DNA of 64,000 nt, from positions 17,908 through 81,907 of IMG/VR virus record IMGVR_UViG_3300045974_000399. The stretch is one strand, 5' to 3'. Below are positions 16,752-25,776 of the stretch, piece after piece. The notes below the pieces were generated by a model. It saw only the letters and a program-made list of their open reading frames with translations. It was not told where the DNA came from and searched no databases. Source of the DNA: a virus. The number at the start of each line of letters is the position of its first letter. The stretch's first letter is position 1. The translations under genes and the position numbers were made by a program.

Positions 16752-18590
16752 TTACTTCACGACGGCGATTGTGACACCAGTTCTGGTAAGGATGAACCTG
16801 ACGTAAGCGCGCTTGAGCGGCATTCTGGGGTTCAGGTAAATGTCGATGTTGAGGTTACCTGCATCGGCATCGTCCTGCGTGTTGTTCGACTTGTCGCAGA
16901 TAATATCGTAGCTGATGAGTCCCTCTCCCAGTTTGATGGGGTCAAGCAGCGCAACCAGCCGGCCGAGAACTTCCTGCTTGAGAGCGTCTGACAACGGATC
17001 GAACACCGTATGCAGGATGGTGATCTCAGTGTAGAAAGCCAGGAATAGCATGAGGCGCCGGATGCTAATGGTTGAAAGAACGGTTTCACGGAGCTGAAGG
17101 GTAACGTCACCCCAAACAAATATCCCCAGATTCGGGATTACCCGGGTCGGATTGATCTGACTCTCAACCAGAAGATCCCGAGCTGCTTGGTCATAGGTAG
17201 CGCCTACATCCAGAATGTTGAGGTACGCACGCTTGATACCTGCCGGAGCAAACCAGGCTGCGGTGGTTCGGTCGGTTCGTGCGAAGATGGCCCCGAGATG
17301 CCCAGAAGGTGGAATCTGGATGACCGTATTATTGAAGGTGTCCTTGACCACGTACCATGGGGTATACAGAGCCCCATACGTAGAATCAGCATTACCGAGA
17401 TACGCTGCATCCGTACGATACTCGATGGGCTTGGTGGTAAGGTCGTAGCGGTCACCCTGAGCTGCACTGGAGATATCCAGAATGGCAAAAGCATCCTGAC
17501 GGTCCCGAGCCACGTTCATCATCTCTTTCTGAACTGCCGGGATGGTGTAGCCGCCGTTGATGAGGATGCTTGTTACTACACGCTCCTTACTCCGGTACAA
17601 CTGCCAACCACTGATTTTCTTGGTGGGAGTAGCAAACACATCCGTAGGGAACTCATCCACACCGTTGAGGATATCCGCCATTTCACTAGAGGTGAAACCC
17701 AAGCCAGAGTCTCCGCCTTTAAGGATGGCAAGATGCGTGTCGGTAGCGTCCTTGGAGTAGACTGCGGGCGTACCTGTCGGAGCGGGAAGCAAGTATTCCG
17801 AGGCCGCAGCATTGGCACGAACTCGTATGTACTTGGACTTACTGTTGACAACGTCTTCGATGAACTGCTGGGCACCCATACCGCTCAACTGCTGCTTGAG
17901 GCTGACAACGAAGGTCTCCAGAACTTTCGGACTGGTTGCTACGTCAGCAGCACCCACCACACTCAGACGGAAGGTGTTGGGATTCGCCGCATCAGTTTTT
18001 CCCTTGACGTCGCTGATGATAACACGATAGTCAGAGGTACTGGTACGCGGGTCAACGCCGAACACCCAGAACAGGTCGATATTGTGGGTTGTAGCGCTGA
18101 GCGTGGCATCAATGTCGGTATCGAGAGGTTTAGCGAAGAAAGTGCTGGGGTTGTAGGGGTCAACAAACTTTCCAGTTGTCCAGGATTCGAGGCCAACCGT
18201 GACAACGGTAGTGCCCTGAGCGCCCTGCTGTCCTTGAGGACCTTGCGGCCCAAGCTGGGGCAGCGAGTTAAGTTTCACTGAAAGTCCGCCAAAGCGGGCA
18301 TCCTTGTGAACACGGGTTACGAGAAGTGTGCGCATCTCGGTGAGGGCTTCAAGGGCGCAGTAAATTCCGTAATGCGACCCTGCGGCGGCAACGTTTACGT
18401 CAGGCGTACCGAACGTATCCAGCATCTGCTGGGTGCCTGTAATAGGCACAACCTGATCTACAGGCCCCTGCTTGGCAAAGATACAGATGGATCCAACTGA
18501 GGTATCGGGTGCTGTAGTTCCAGCCTTTTCCCCAGTGCGATCTTCTTCAGCAATGTAGACGCCAGCGCTTGCATGAATATTAGCTTTCAT
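16752..18590 (-). CDS. Tail sheath protein
   Basis: At 612 aa, the N-terminus 'SAGVYIAEED' matches the start of contractile sheath proteins. The C-terminal region has the conserved order found in them: 'AAWFAPAGIKRAYLNI', 'QARDLLVESQINPTRVIPNLGIFVWG' in part, then 'ISIRRLMLFLAFY' and a final beta strand. Sheath subunits surround the tube and contract at infection. A small collagen-like 'GPQGPQGQQGAQG' stretch (about residues 113-125) is unusual and may be a flexible surface loop. Codon use is strongly G/C-ending. Confidence 0.95.
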   Translation of the reverse strand: MKANIHASAGVYIAEEDRTGEKAGTTAPDTSVGSICIFAKQGPVDQVVPITGTQQMLDTFGTPDVNVAAAGSHYGIYCALEALTEMRTLLVTRVHKDARFGGLSVKLNSLPQLGPQGPQGQQGAQGTTVVTVGLESWTTGKFVDPYNPSTFFAKPLDTDIDATLSATTHNIDLFWVFGVDPRTSTSDYRVIISDVKGKTDAANPNTFRLSVVGAADVATSPKVLETFVVSLKQQLSGMGAQQFIEDVVNSKSKYIRVRANAAASEYLLPAPTGTPAVYSKDATDTHLAILKGGDSGLGFTSSEMADILNGVDEFPTDVFATPTKKISGWQLYRSKERVVTSILINGGYTIPAVQKEMMNVARDRQDAFAILDISSAAQGDRYDLTTKPIEYRTDAAYLGNADSTYGALYTPWYVVKDTFNNTVIQIPPSGHLGAIFARTDRTTAAWFAPAGIKRAYLNILDVGATYDQAARDLLVESQINPTRVIPNLGIFVWGDVTLQLRETVLSTISIRRLMLFLAFYTEITILHTVFDPLSDALKQEVLGRLVALLDPIKLGEGLISYDIICDKSNNTQDDADAGNLNIDIYLNPRMPLKRAYVRFILTRTGVTIAVVK

Positions 18591-18620
18591 ACTAAGAGAT
18601 CTCCTTTTCCTGGTTTTTTG

Positions 18621-19037
18621 TTACCGATTACGTTTGAGATATTTCTGAGGTCTGTCGTCCGCGGCTGATACATCGGCCGAGTCTTCAGATGTATCTCCGA
18701 CAGGTTCTTCTACACTGGGTTCTTCTACAAATGACCCTTCAAAGCTGGGTTCCACCTCAGATGCTTCCTCAGCTACAAACTCTGCTACTAACTGTTCCTC
18801 AGCCACAGAGTCTGTGGCTACTACTTCTGGAACTGCCTTGGAAACACTACCGTTAGCAGGATCTTGGTACACCAAACCTTCAAAGCGGAGTTCCTCTTCG
18901 GTATTAACTAGAGTAGCCTGCTCAATCAGGTCTGATTGCCCTGATGGTATACTTACCGCTTGTATACCGCCATCCGAGCTACGTACCTTTACTTCCTTGC
19001 CGATGGAACTGATGTTGTATACCCGTACAGTAACCAT
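18621..19037 (-). CDS. Small acidic neck-region protein
   Basis: This 138-aa protein has a folded N-terminal part of about 65 residues ('VTVRVYNISSIGKEVKV...') and a disordered tail very rich in Glu, Val and Ser, ending in the basic QKYLKRNR. It starts at ATG 19037 behind AAGGAGGAG. It lies between the neck genes and the sheath. No family recognised. Confidence 0.7.
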   Translation of the reverse strand: MVTVRVYNISSIGKEVKVRSSDGGIQAVSIPSGQSDLIEQATLVNTEEELRFEGLVYQDPANGSVSKAVPEVVATDSVAEEQLVAEFVAEEASEVEPSFEGSFVEEPSVEEPVGDTSEDSADVSAADDRPQKYLKRNR

Positions 19038-19059
19038 GAGCTCCTCCTTCGTGTATAAA

Positions 19060-19404
19060 TTATGTATCTGTGCTAAAATATGCACTAATGCCAGGAGTAG
19101 TGCCTGGCAGCTTGGGGAATACAGTTATCGTTCCAGGCTCACCATATAGCAAGAACAGCTCACTGCAGTCGATATCTATTGAAACCCCCGCTTTGGTCAT
19201 GCGAAGGATAACTGTGCTCGCTGGAACTATACAAATGAACCCTTTTGCAACCAACTCTACTCCCGCATCGGTAACCGTGTGGTTGGCTACCCTGAAATTA
19301 GATCCAGTTACTCTGGCCCCAACTCTGGCCTCAAGTAAATTTCGGCGCGAATCCAACTCCGTGAATAGCAAGGAAAAAATTGTGGTTATTGCCTTATCGC
19401 CCAT
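19060..19404 (-). CDS. Neck-region protein of unknown function
   Basis: A 114-aa protein starting at ATG 19404 behind GAGG, overlapping the previous gene by 11 bases. Its beta-rich C-terminal half suggests a small structural protein. Position between capsid and sheath genes suggests head completion or tail termination. Confidence 0.65.
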   Translation of the reverse strand: MGDKAITTIFSLLFTELDSRRNLLEARVGARVTGSNFRVANHTVTDAGVELVAKGFICIVPASTVILRMTKAGVSIDIDCSELFLLYGEPGTITVFPKLPGTTPGISAYFSTDT

Positions 19405-20140
19405 TTGCTTGTTCCTCGGTAACTCCAATCTCAGCAGCAGAGACAACTACCTCTTGACCTTTTTCGTCCCTAATGCGTATATTGGTAGTGACATTGATGG
19501 TATCAACTGATTTCGCCAGCGTGGCAAATCCTAGTTTACAGTGCATCTCAAAGGACACAGACAAATGCCCTGCTTCTGGATCCGTATCATTGCTGGTGTC
19601 AAGCATTGGATCAGGTGTACTAATAGAACCTGACTTCTTTACTATCACTTCATACTCGGTACCGAATGCCCGCAAAACAAAGTTTAACGCCCTGCCCATA
19701 TCCGCCAATAGTATACTTTGGCTTATCAAGAACAACCTTCGAGCATCATTGTCCATAACATGAAGCGTGAATTGCACCGTGCCCGGAAATACGTAGGCTA
19801 CAGTTACTGGCGAATTTCGTATCCGACTACCTCTGTCGTATATACCAGAATGTGCTATTGCCGTATTATTTCCCTGAGCTCGGTCTATATCTATGTCCGA
19901 TACAACCAGGTAGGCATAGGGGTACTTAGGGTTATTACCAGAACGTTTTTGTAGTAGCTCCTTCACGCGCTCAGTAAAAACAATGTCGATAACAGACTTT
20001 GTATCCAGGAGTCGATTAAATGCAGCGCGTACCCCATGAAAAGCCAACTCCAAGTAGGTTGTATCCTGAAGAGCTTTCAAGTTTGCATGACTATACTTGG
20101 TAAGGGTAGAGTCAAAGACAAAGGTGCAGTCAGCGTTCAT
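19394..20140 (-). CDS. Neck or tail-terminator region protein
   Basis: At 248 aa, there is no clear family match. It is alpha/beta, with 'YLVVSDIDIDRAQG' and a C-terminal set of strands. The place between the major capsid gene and the sheath is where myoviruses encode head-completion and sheath-terminator proteins (T4 gp3/gp15). The role is inferred from position only. Confidence 0.6.
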   Translation of the reverse strand: MNADCTFVFDSTLTKYSHANLKALQDTTYLELAFHGVRAAFNRLLDTKSVIDIVFTERVKELLQKRSGNNPKYPYAYLVVSDIDIDRAQGNNTAIAHSGIYDRGSRIRNSPVTVAYVFPGTVQFTLHVMDNDARRLFLISQSILLADMGRALNFVLRAFGTEYEVIVKKSGSISTPDPMLDTSNDTDPEAGHLSVSFEMHCKLGFATLAKSVDTINVTTNIRIRDEKGQEVVVSAAEIGVTEEQANGR

Positions 20141-20145
20141 AGCGG

Positions 20146-20448
20146 TTATTCCCCCATCCAGGGTAGCGTCTTCCGTACTCTTTCCAAAAGGTCTGCGTCC
20201 CCATTCCTTAGAAGGTTCTTGTACTTGTGCATCTGCTTAGTGTACGTAGCGTCTCCCTTCTGCTTATTCAAGAATGTATGCCACAAAGCATTTACACCCC
20301 TTGGGTGTTTGGGAACGTGTAATCCACTTGAGGGGTTGTCCAATACAACTAGAACTTTAGCCGCCCCCGTCATCTCACCTTCTGTGTAAAGTTTATCTGA
20401 GGCTTGCAAAGCCATATACTTAAGTCGGAATCCTATAACTTTTAGCAT
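20146..20448 (-). CDS. Small basic neck-region protein
   Basis: At 100 aa and basic, this has no recognised domain. 'LHVPKHPRGVNALWHTFLNKQKGD' lies in its middle. Spacing to both neighbours is under ten bases, so it is co-translated with the neck genes. Confidence 0.65.
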   Translation of the reverse strand: MLKVIGFRLKYMALQASDKLYTEGEMTGAAKVLVVLDNPSSGLHVPKHPRGVNALWHTFLNKQKGDATYTKQMHKYKNLLRNGDADLLERVRKTLPWMGE

Positions 20449-20451
20449 TGG

Positions 20452-21141
20452 CTAGACCTCGAATTTTTTGGTAGCCTTGGCAAGCGCCACTATCTGCTGA
20501 GCAGATAAGGACTTGAGCTTGTTTAGCATTGAGTTGATAACGGACCGTACTCCGGGTTCATCAAACTCAGTCGGAAGAGACGCAGCATCACCTGAAAAAA
20601 GATTTGGAAATATTGAAACCAGAATGGGTATCTCTCTACGAACTTCCCAGTCTGCAGAACGGGCTTTCATGACCTTAAGTCTACTTCGGATTATGCCCAT
20701 GACATCTGAGCTGAGTTCAACTTCATCCGTTTCGACTATTGAGTCAAATTCAGGTACATCCTCATCAGAATCATTTACTACTTCCTCCTCAGGTTCATCT
20801 TCATCCGATATATCAATGGTTTCATCGTCATCTACATCCGAAGCTTGTTCTTTGACGAACTTGATAGCCGCCATAAGCGCGTCTCTATCATCTTTCGTCT
20901 CTTCAGCCAGTGATAGCGCAAGACTGAATGCTGACGCTGCCTCCTCATCTTCGGAAAGTTCAACCTGGCATATTTCATCTTCGGCACACTCAGCTAAACT
21001 AGCTAGGTGTGATTCAAAGGAACGAGAGTCAGATGCGGACGCAGCAGCAACAAATAAGCGTGCACTAGCTGAGACCTCACCGTGACGATATGCCTTCAGG
21101 GCTAGTAACAGCATATCTTCTGCAACCATACGTCCTTTCAT
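20452..21141 (-). CDS. Acidic capsid-region protein
   Basis: This 229-aa protein has an Ala-rich helical N-terminal half with repeated 'ASAR/ASAS' and two acidic clusters, the second at about residues 112-145, very rich in Asp and Glu. A helical C-terminus follows. The acid-rich design is like the scaffold gene upstream. ATG 21141 is preceded by GGAGGAG. It may be a neck or head-completion protein. It is separated from the capsid gene by a bidirectional terminator. Confidence 0.65.
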   Translation of the reverse strand: MKGRMVAEDMLLLALKAYRHGEVSASARLFVAAASASDSRSFESHLASLAECAEDEICQVELSEDEEAASAFSLALSLAEETKDDRDALMAAIKFVKEQASDVDDDETIDISDEDEPEEEVVNDSDEDVPEFDSIVETDEVELSSDVMGIIRSRLKVMKARSADWEVRREIPILVSIFPNLFSGDAASLPTEFDEPGVRSVINSMLNKLKSLSAQQIVALAKATKKFEV

Positions 21142-21178
21142 ACACTCCTCCAGCACACGGCAAATTGATAGTGAGAAA

Positions 21179-21205
21179 GGGTGAGTGATATGACGTCACT
21201 CACCC
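21179..21205. terminator. Bidirectional terminator after the major capsid gene
   Basis: A nine-base-pair stem (GGGTGAGTG / CACTCACCC) with a nine-base loop lies 42 bases past the capsid stop. The plus strand continues with TTTTT and the minus strand with TTTCT. In the coding direction it would end the highly expressed scaffold-capsid transcript. Confidence 0.75.
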
Positions 21206-21246
21206 TTTTTGGAGCAAAACCGATTCATCCACGTTGTAGCACAGGC

Positions 21247-22341
21247 TTAAATTTTCTGGCCTTTCGCTACGGACCGGGCATTGGCGATGACGAGGGAGAG
21301 GCTCTCGCTCATGAACCAGCCGCGGGTGTTACGGCCCTGGAGGGCGCCGTCAATCGGGGTGGACTCAACGCCACCACGGGTGGTGAACTGACCATGATTC
21401 TGCTGGGCGCCGACGATGTAGATTTCACCCGTTCCGAGAACCTGGAGTTCCGGAGCGCGGTAGCCGTCGGTGACGAGCCGCATGCCGAGGAGGGTTCCGA
21501 GCTCGCCGTTCAGCACGAGGTCGAACTTGGTGACCGGATCAAGCATGGACATGAACTCGCTGTTGCCAACAATGTCATTCCAGTAGTCGTAGGAGAGCAG
21601 ACAGGTCGTTGCCGGAATTTTCCATTTTGCAACTTCGTTCCGAAGCGAGGTAAGGGTTGTCGGGGTCAGGGCGCCGGCGATGTATTTGATGAAGTTCGAG
21701 GAGCCTACGGTGGCGTCCGCAGCACGTTTCCAGAGACGATCTTCGGTGGTCATGATGGCCTGGAGGCCTTCGGTGTACTTCTCGTCCAGGATGTCCGAAG
21801 AGATCTGGTCGATATCTCGGTTTTCAACTTCGATGTTGGCATCGACGTAGAATTCCGGCGGGTACATCATGCGCTCACGGACGAGCTGGGGGAGAACCAT
21901 GGCGGCGCTGGTTGCCATTACGGCAACAACGTTGTTAACCCGCATTCTGCAGCGAGCTACTTCGCCCTGATTGAGCTGCTCTTCAATCAGGAGGTTCCGC
22001 ATGAAACCCTCACGCTGGCCGGATTCTTCGATCTTGGCAGCGAGAGCCATGCCGAGTTTCTGCCACTTGGTGCCGGTGCGGTCGTTGAAAGCAGCGGCGA
22101 GTACTTCACGGTGCATACGACGGTTGGTGTCGCTGGTCTTGCGGACGATTTCACCACGGCTACTGGCAGTTACCAGCTTGGCGATCTGGCCGAGCATGTC
22201 CTTGTCGGAAGTTGCGTTGAGGGTCCCGTCACTGGCAATAGCGGCTTCGCGGGAATCACCCAGCTTGAGGTCCTGAATTTCAGCGCCCGATGCGAGTGTA
22301 AACGTAACACCAGCATAAGGGTTCTTTTTCTGAGTTTTCAT
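21247..22341 (-). CDS. Major capsid protein, HK97 fold
   Basis: At 364 aa, position (after protease, scaffold and decoration genes), length and sequence style fit an HK97-fold capsid protein. The N-terminal ~90 residues look like an arm, then 'AFNDRTGTKWQKLGMALAAKI', a spine-helix region, and an A-domain-like 'LDPVTKFDLVLNGELGTLLGMRLVTDG'. The C-terminal strands end near residue 355. Codons are strongly G/C-ending, as expected for the most abundant virion protein. Cleavage of its N-terminus by the prohead protease is possible but not shown. Confidence 0.85.
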   Translation of the reverse strand: MKTQKKNPYAGVTFTLASGAEIQDLKLGDSREAAIASDGTLNATSDKDMLGQIAKLVTASSRGEIVRKTSDTNRRMHREVLAAAFNDRTGTKWQKLGMALAAKIEESGQREGFMRNLLIEEQLNQGEVARCRMRVNNVVAVMATSAAMVLPQLVRERMMYPPEFYVDANIEVENRDIDQISSDILDEKYTEGLQAIMTTEDRLWKRAADATVGSSNFIKYIAGALTPTTLTSLRNEVAKWKIPATTCLLSYDYWNDIVGNSEFMSMLDPVTKFDLVLNGELGTLLGMRLVTDGYRAPELQVLGTGEIYIVGAQQNHGQFTTRGGVESTPIDGALQGRNTRGWFMSESLSLVIANARSVAKGQKI

Positions 22342-22404
22342 GCGTCCATTCTCCTTTGGTTATTTTGGCGTAACGTTGAATTAAGCTTGGCAGTTCAGTT
22401 CAGA

Positions 22405-23124
22405 TTAACCGCTGTACGGCCCGAAGCCGATGGTGAGGAATGCCGACCCGAGCGCCGGGATGGACAGGATGTTGGCGTTCTTCAGTTCGGTCCCGCCGGA
22501 TTTGAGGGTGAACATGCCGCTGCCGCCCAGGTAGATGGGCCCGCCAGCTGCCCAGTTGTCACTGGAGTCGTACTGGTCAGTTGCCACGTCGCCGTCAACG
22601 ATAACGCCGACCACGCCAAGAGAAGATGCACCGGTAACGCCGCCCACCGGGCCGTTGCCCTGGATCTGGATTGCTTCGGTTACGGTCGGAGTGTAACGGT
22701 ACTGCACAGACAGGGTTTTGGTGTTGCTGGGTGAACCGGTATCAGAGGTATTCAGTTCGATGACGCCGGTGAGCAGGGTAATTTTGTATTTGCCTGCGTC
22801 AACGGAACCGGTGGTGGCCGTAAGCTTCGTGCCGTCAAGAAGAACCAGAATCTGGCCGGAGATGACATTGCCACGGTTGAGGGTTACGCTGGCATCGCCA
22901 GCAAGGGTAAACGAGTCGATGCGAGCGATGCTGTCGGGAACCTGGGTCTGGGACAGACTGATACCTGCGAACTTTTCGCCGGAAATCCCACCAGCAGGCT
23001 TAACTTTGCCAACGCCGTTTTCGAGGACATAAACCAGGGCGACGCCCTCGTTCTTGATGTCGTAGCCCAGTGCTACATCCCGGTGAAGGGAGTTCCGGAT
23101 CCGAGTACTCTGCTGTTTAATCAT
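22405..23124 (-). CDS. Head decoration or capsid-associated protein
   Basis: At 239 aa, the N-terminal 'GVALVYVLENGVGKVKPAGG' followed by 'GEKFAGISL' matches the style of capsid decoration/stabiliser proteins (DUF2190-like). The rest is beta-rich. It lies between scaffold and capsid genes and shares their codon bias. Confidence 0.65.
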   Translation of the reverse strand: MIKQQSTRIRNSLHRDVALGYDIKNEGVALVYVLENGVGKVKPAGGISGEKFAGISLSQTQVPDSIARIDSFTLAGDASVTLNRGNVISGQILVLLDGTKLTATTGSVDAGKYKITLLTGVIELNTSDTGSPSNTKTLSVQYRYTPTVTEAIQIQGNGPVGGVTGASSLGVVGVIVDGDVATDQYDSSDNWAAGGPIYLGGSGMFTLKSGGTELKNANILSIPALGSAFLTIGFGPYSG

Positions 23125-23159
23125 CGTGCTTCTCCTTTTGTGTGATGTACTTCAGGGTG

Positions 23160-24863
23160 TTATAGCGATTTCATCACTGCGCCCAGATCGGTATCGAACG
23201 AGCTGGCCGAGGCTGTTTCCTCATGAAGAGGATGATTTCCGCGCGAGAAAGAGCTGAAAGGCACTGCCGTTGTTTCCATCTGACTGGCCAGCGCTTCAGA
23301 CACACTTTCGGGTTCTTCATCTTCGGACTCAACTACGTCCATATAGTTGGTTCCGGCGATTGCTTGCGAGAGTTCGATACGAACCGCTCGGGGTTTCGCG
23401 TGAAGTTCAGACGCTTTGTCGACCAGGGTCTGACAGAAAGCTTCAGCGGTTTCCTTGAAACAGCGGTCCATGATGCGTTCCGGGGAAGGAATACCAAGAG
23501 CACTGAGCTCCTGCCACATCTTCACCTTGAGCGGATTTACCACGTCCGCGAAAAATCCGCGGTTGATGCCGGCAGCGGCTAGACACATTGCCGAAGAGAA
23601 ATCCTTGGCAAGAGCTTCAGACTGTTTCCGGTAGTCAGCTTTTACGGAAGCGGTTTCAGCTTCCACCTGGCTGGCGATGAGACTGCGAATGGGTGCCTGG
23701 ATAACAAAGGGAGTGAATCCAATGCCGAGCAGCCCTTTGACGCCGTCACTGGCAAGAACAGCATTGGCTACTTTGGCAAACGCCTCGGTGTGGAAAATGG
23801 CCTTGTTGTTTCCAGCAGAGGCTTCGGTGATATAAGCTACCGGCTGAATGCCGACGGCCGCGATCCAACGTTTTGCACCTGTTGACGAGCAGGAGTATTC
23901 CACGGAGGTAACGTCGCCATCTTCCGCCAGGGTATCATTCACCATGTCGATGTCCACGGAACCTTCGTCATTGATGTAGTAAGCATCATCCGCCGAAGCT
24001 TCTTCAACTACTTCTTCGTCGTCCCCTGCGTCCTCATCGGCGTCGTCCTCGTCACCGAGATCTTCATCGGCGTCGTCCTCAATTACTTCCTCGTCATCCG
24101 AAGCTTCTTCGGCGTCGTCCTCATCCTCGTCCGGAAGCTCGATGTCTGCATCATCATCGCCTGCTTCTTCAGAGTCAACGTCTTCGGCGTCGTCTTCGTC
24201 GACTTCGTCCTCGGTATCCCCGTCAACGTCCGCGTCCGCGTCTTCATCATCCGCGTCTTCGTCATCTTCGGTTACTACCTCTTCATCACCCTCGTCTTCG
24301 TCAGCGGCTTCGTCTTCATCGCTGTCGTCTTCGTCGGCATCCCCGGCGTCTTCGTCTTCGTCAGAGTCATCTTCCTCTGCTTCGACGTCTTCGTCCTCGT
24401 CCTCGTCCGAAGATTCGGTTACAACCAGATCCCCAGAGTTGGAAGCTTGCGCCAGCTGAAGTTCCTCGGAGGAGGGCATCTGCAACTCTATCTGCTCGTA
24501 GGACGCGGCTTCAATACCCGAGCCACAAAGCAGACAATTTTCCAGCTTCTTTTCCGTCAGTACGACTTCGGCGCACTCACTGCACTCTGCGGTATAGGCA
24601 CGGATGCCTTCTCCGCCTTCCCCATCAGAAGCGAGAACCAGCCCGAGTTCCTTCTTGAGGACCCTTGCATGCTCGACGCCCAGCTTGGGGTCAAAGAACT
24701 GCACGTCTGCCAAGGGGTTAACTGCATAAACCCCATTGTCAGAGCTAACGATGAGCTGCCGCGACTTGCCCATGATGACCTGAGCAAACGATACAGCCGC
24801 CTCATTCAGTGTTCCGCCGACCGCAGATACACCTCTGAATTTAAGCGCGGTCTTCTGTTTCAT
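23160..24863 (-). CDS. Highly acidic scaffold-type protein with a zinc ribbon
   Basis: A 567-aa protein immediately upstream of the capsid genes. Residues ~150-310 are almost only Asp, Glu, Ala and Val. An N-terminal domain contains CxxC twice ('CSEC', 'CLLC', near residues 110-135), a likely zinc ribbon. The C-terminal ~250 residues are helical. Position and composition suggest a scaffold or prohead core protein. I start at ATG 24863 behind AAAGGAGAG; the GTG further upstream falls inside that site. The acidic tract is encoded mostly by GAC/GAG and creates long false serine-rich frames on the other strand. Confidence 0.7.
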   Translation of the reverse strand: MKQKTALKFRGVSAVGGTLNEAAVSFAQVIMGKSRQLIVSSDNGVYAVNPLADVQFFDPKLGVEHARVLKKELGLVLASDGEGGEGIRAYTAECSECAEVVLTEKKLENCLLCGSGIEAASYEQIELQMPSSEELQLAQASNSGDLVVTESSDEDEDEDVEAEEDDSDEDEDAGDADEDDSDEDEAADEDEGDEEVVTEDDEDADDEDADADVDGDTEDEVDEDDAEDVDSEEAGDDDADIELPDEDEDDAEEASDDEEVIEDDADEDLGDEDDADEDAGDDEEVVEEASADDAYYINDEGSVDIDMVNDTLAEDGDVTSVEYSCSSTGAKRWIAAVGIQPVAYITEASAGNNKAIFHTEAFAKVANAVLASDGVKGLLGIGFTPFVIQAPIRSLIASQVEAETASVKADYRKQSEALAKDFSSAMCLAAAGINRGFFADVVNPLKVKMWQELSALGIPSPERIMDRCFKETAEAFCQTLVDKASELHAKPRAVRIELSQAIAGTNYMDVVESEDEEPESVSEALASQMETTAVPFSSFSRGNHPLHEETASASSFDTDLGAVMKSL

Positions 24864-25058
24864 ACGGTACTCTCCTTTCACAACGGTTTGGATTGATGTA
24901 GCTCGGTGAATCTACAAATAGGTTTGCTGCGACGGTAACCTTATAAAACAATTACACTTAATTATAATCACCAAGTAAAATATCTACAGATAAGTGTAGG
25001 CCGTCTAGTGCGGGACTAGACGGCCTATATCCAAGTATACTCATGCTACCTAGCAATA
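24864..25058 (-). promoter_or_regulatory. AT-rich leader before the scaffold-capsid operon
   Basis: No gene is visible here. On the minus strand the segment reads ...TTGGTGATTATAATTAAGTGTAATTG..., which contains TATAAT and a near copy of the recurring TAATT motif about 80-100 bases before the scaffold start. I read it as the promoter and 5' leader of the capsid operon. No convincing -35 hexamer is visible. Confidence 0.4.
24997..25027. terminator. Perfect 13-bp hairpin before the capsid operon
   Basis: TAGGCCGTCTAGT and its exact reverse complement flank a five-base loop. It lies 32 bases after the stop of the upstream gene. There is no long T run on either side, so it may be a terminator of unusual type or an RNA-stabilising stem. 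Confidence 0.6.
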
Positions 25059-25442
25059 TTACACTTTAGTAACATTTGGTTCCAGAGCAGATATATCTAT
25101 TGCGTACCCTTCTAGCAGTAATGCTAGGTTTTTTAACCGGGTGGCACGTATCCGATTAATCTTGTTTGTTACCCGGACAAGAGCCTTAGGGTTTATCTGA
25201 CTAGATACGCTGGCAAGATACCTATCGAAAGAAGCATTGAGTAAGGTTTTACCAGCATCCAGTATTCTCGCGGTTATGACGGAAGCGTCTATCTCTGGAA
25301 ATACTGTCAAGGTAAACAAAGGCTTTTCTGGCTTTACCTCTGTAATAGTATCCTCAGCATCGTCTGTTTCAATGACCTCAGACTCGTCTACAACTGTGTC
25401 TTCAGTGTCATCTGCAATTACCACAGCATTAACTTTACGCAT
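25059..25442 (-). CDS. Leader-bearing small protein (127 aa)
   Basis: It begins MRKVNAVVIAD, matching the shared leader, then an acidic Asp/Glu/Thr linker to about residue 38 and a helical, more basic C-terminal domain. The design (leader, disordered acidic linker, folded domain) fits a packaged internal protein. No family recognised. Confidence 0.7.
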   Translation of the reverse strand: MRKVNAVVIADDTEDTVVDESEVIETDDAEDTITEVKPEKPLFTLTVFPEIDASVITARILDAGKTLLNASFDRYLASVSSQINPKALVRVTNKINRIRATRLKNLALLLEGYAIDISALEPNVTKV

Positions 25443-25453
25443 CTCATCCCCCT

Positions 25454-25759
25454 TTATAGGCGTATACCCGCGATATCCTGCTCTATTTCATCGACAAGTT
25501 GTAAGCAGTCTGCTCTTACTTCCTTGCTTACGCTATCGCTGAGTTTAGAGAAAGCCGCGGTTATTGTTGTTACCTGCTTAATTGAGTATACCTTACCGAG
25601 TGCCCCAAGAACTTCTTCCTCGACCTCAGATATTACTTCGGTTACTAAACCGATTAACCCATTACAGAGGTCATCTGTGCTACCAAAGGTAGGTAGAGAT
25701 GTAAGATAAATACCGGTGTCTCCTCCTGCGGTCTCTTCTACAACTTGCGTCTTACGCAT
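25454..25759 (-). CDS. Leader-bearing small helical protein (101 aa)
   Basis: It begins MRKTQVVEETAGG, carrying the leader and the recurrent 'ETA' end. The remainder is predicted helical with 'VISEVEEEVLGALGKVYSIK'. AAGGAG precedes the ATG. It lies directly after the ferritin gene. No family recognised. Confidence 0.7.
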   Translation of the reverse strand: MRKTQVVEETAGGDTGIYLTSLPTFGSTDDLCNGLIGLVTEVISEVEEEVLGALGKVYSIKQVTTITAAFSKLSDSVSKEVRADCLQLVDEIEQDIAGIRL

Positions 25760-25776
25760 AACTGGCTCCTTGTATG

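Noticed and set aside
17187-18281. Long open frame (364 codons) on the plus strand opposite the sheath gene
   Set aside because: It is antisense to a certain sheath gene. G/C-ending codon bias in the sheath removes stop codons on the opposite strand. No ribosome binding site and no recognisable protein.
21181-22734. Open frame of 517 codons on the plus strand opposite the capsid genes
   Set aside because: Same cause: codon bias of the major capsid gene. It also runs through a terminator hairpin and into the next gene.
24142-24459. Serine-only reading frame on the plus strand
   Set aside because: It is the complement of the Asp/Glu tract in the scaffold-type protein (GAC/GAG give TCG/TCC-type codons on the other strand).
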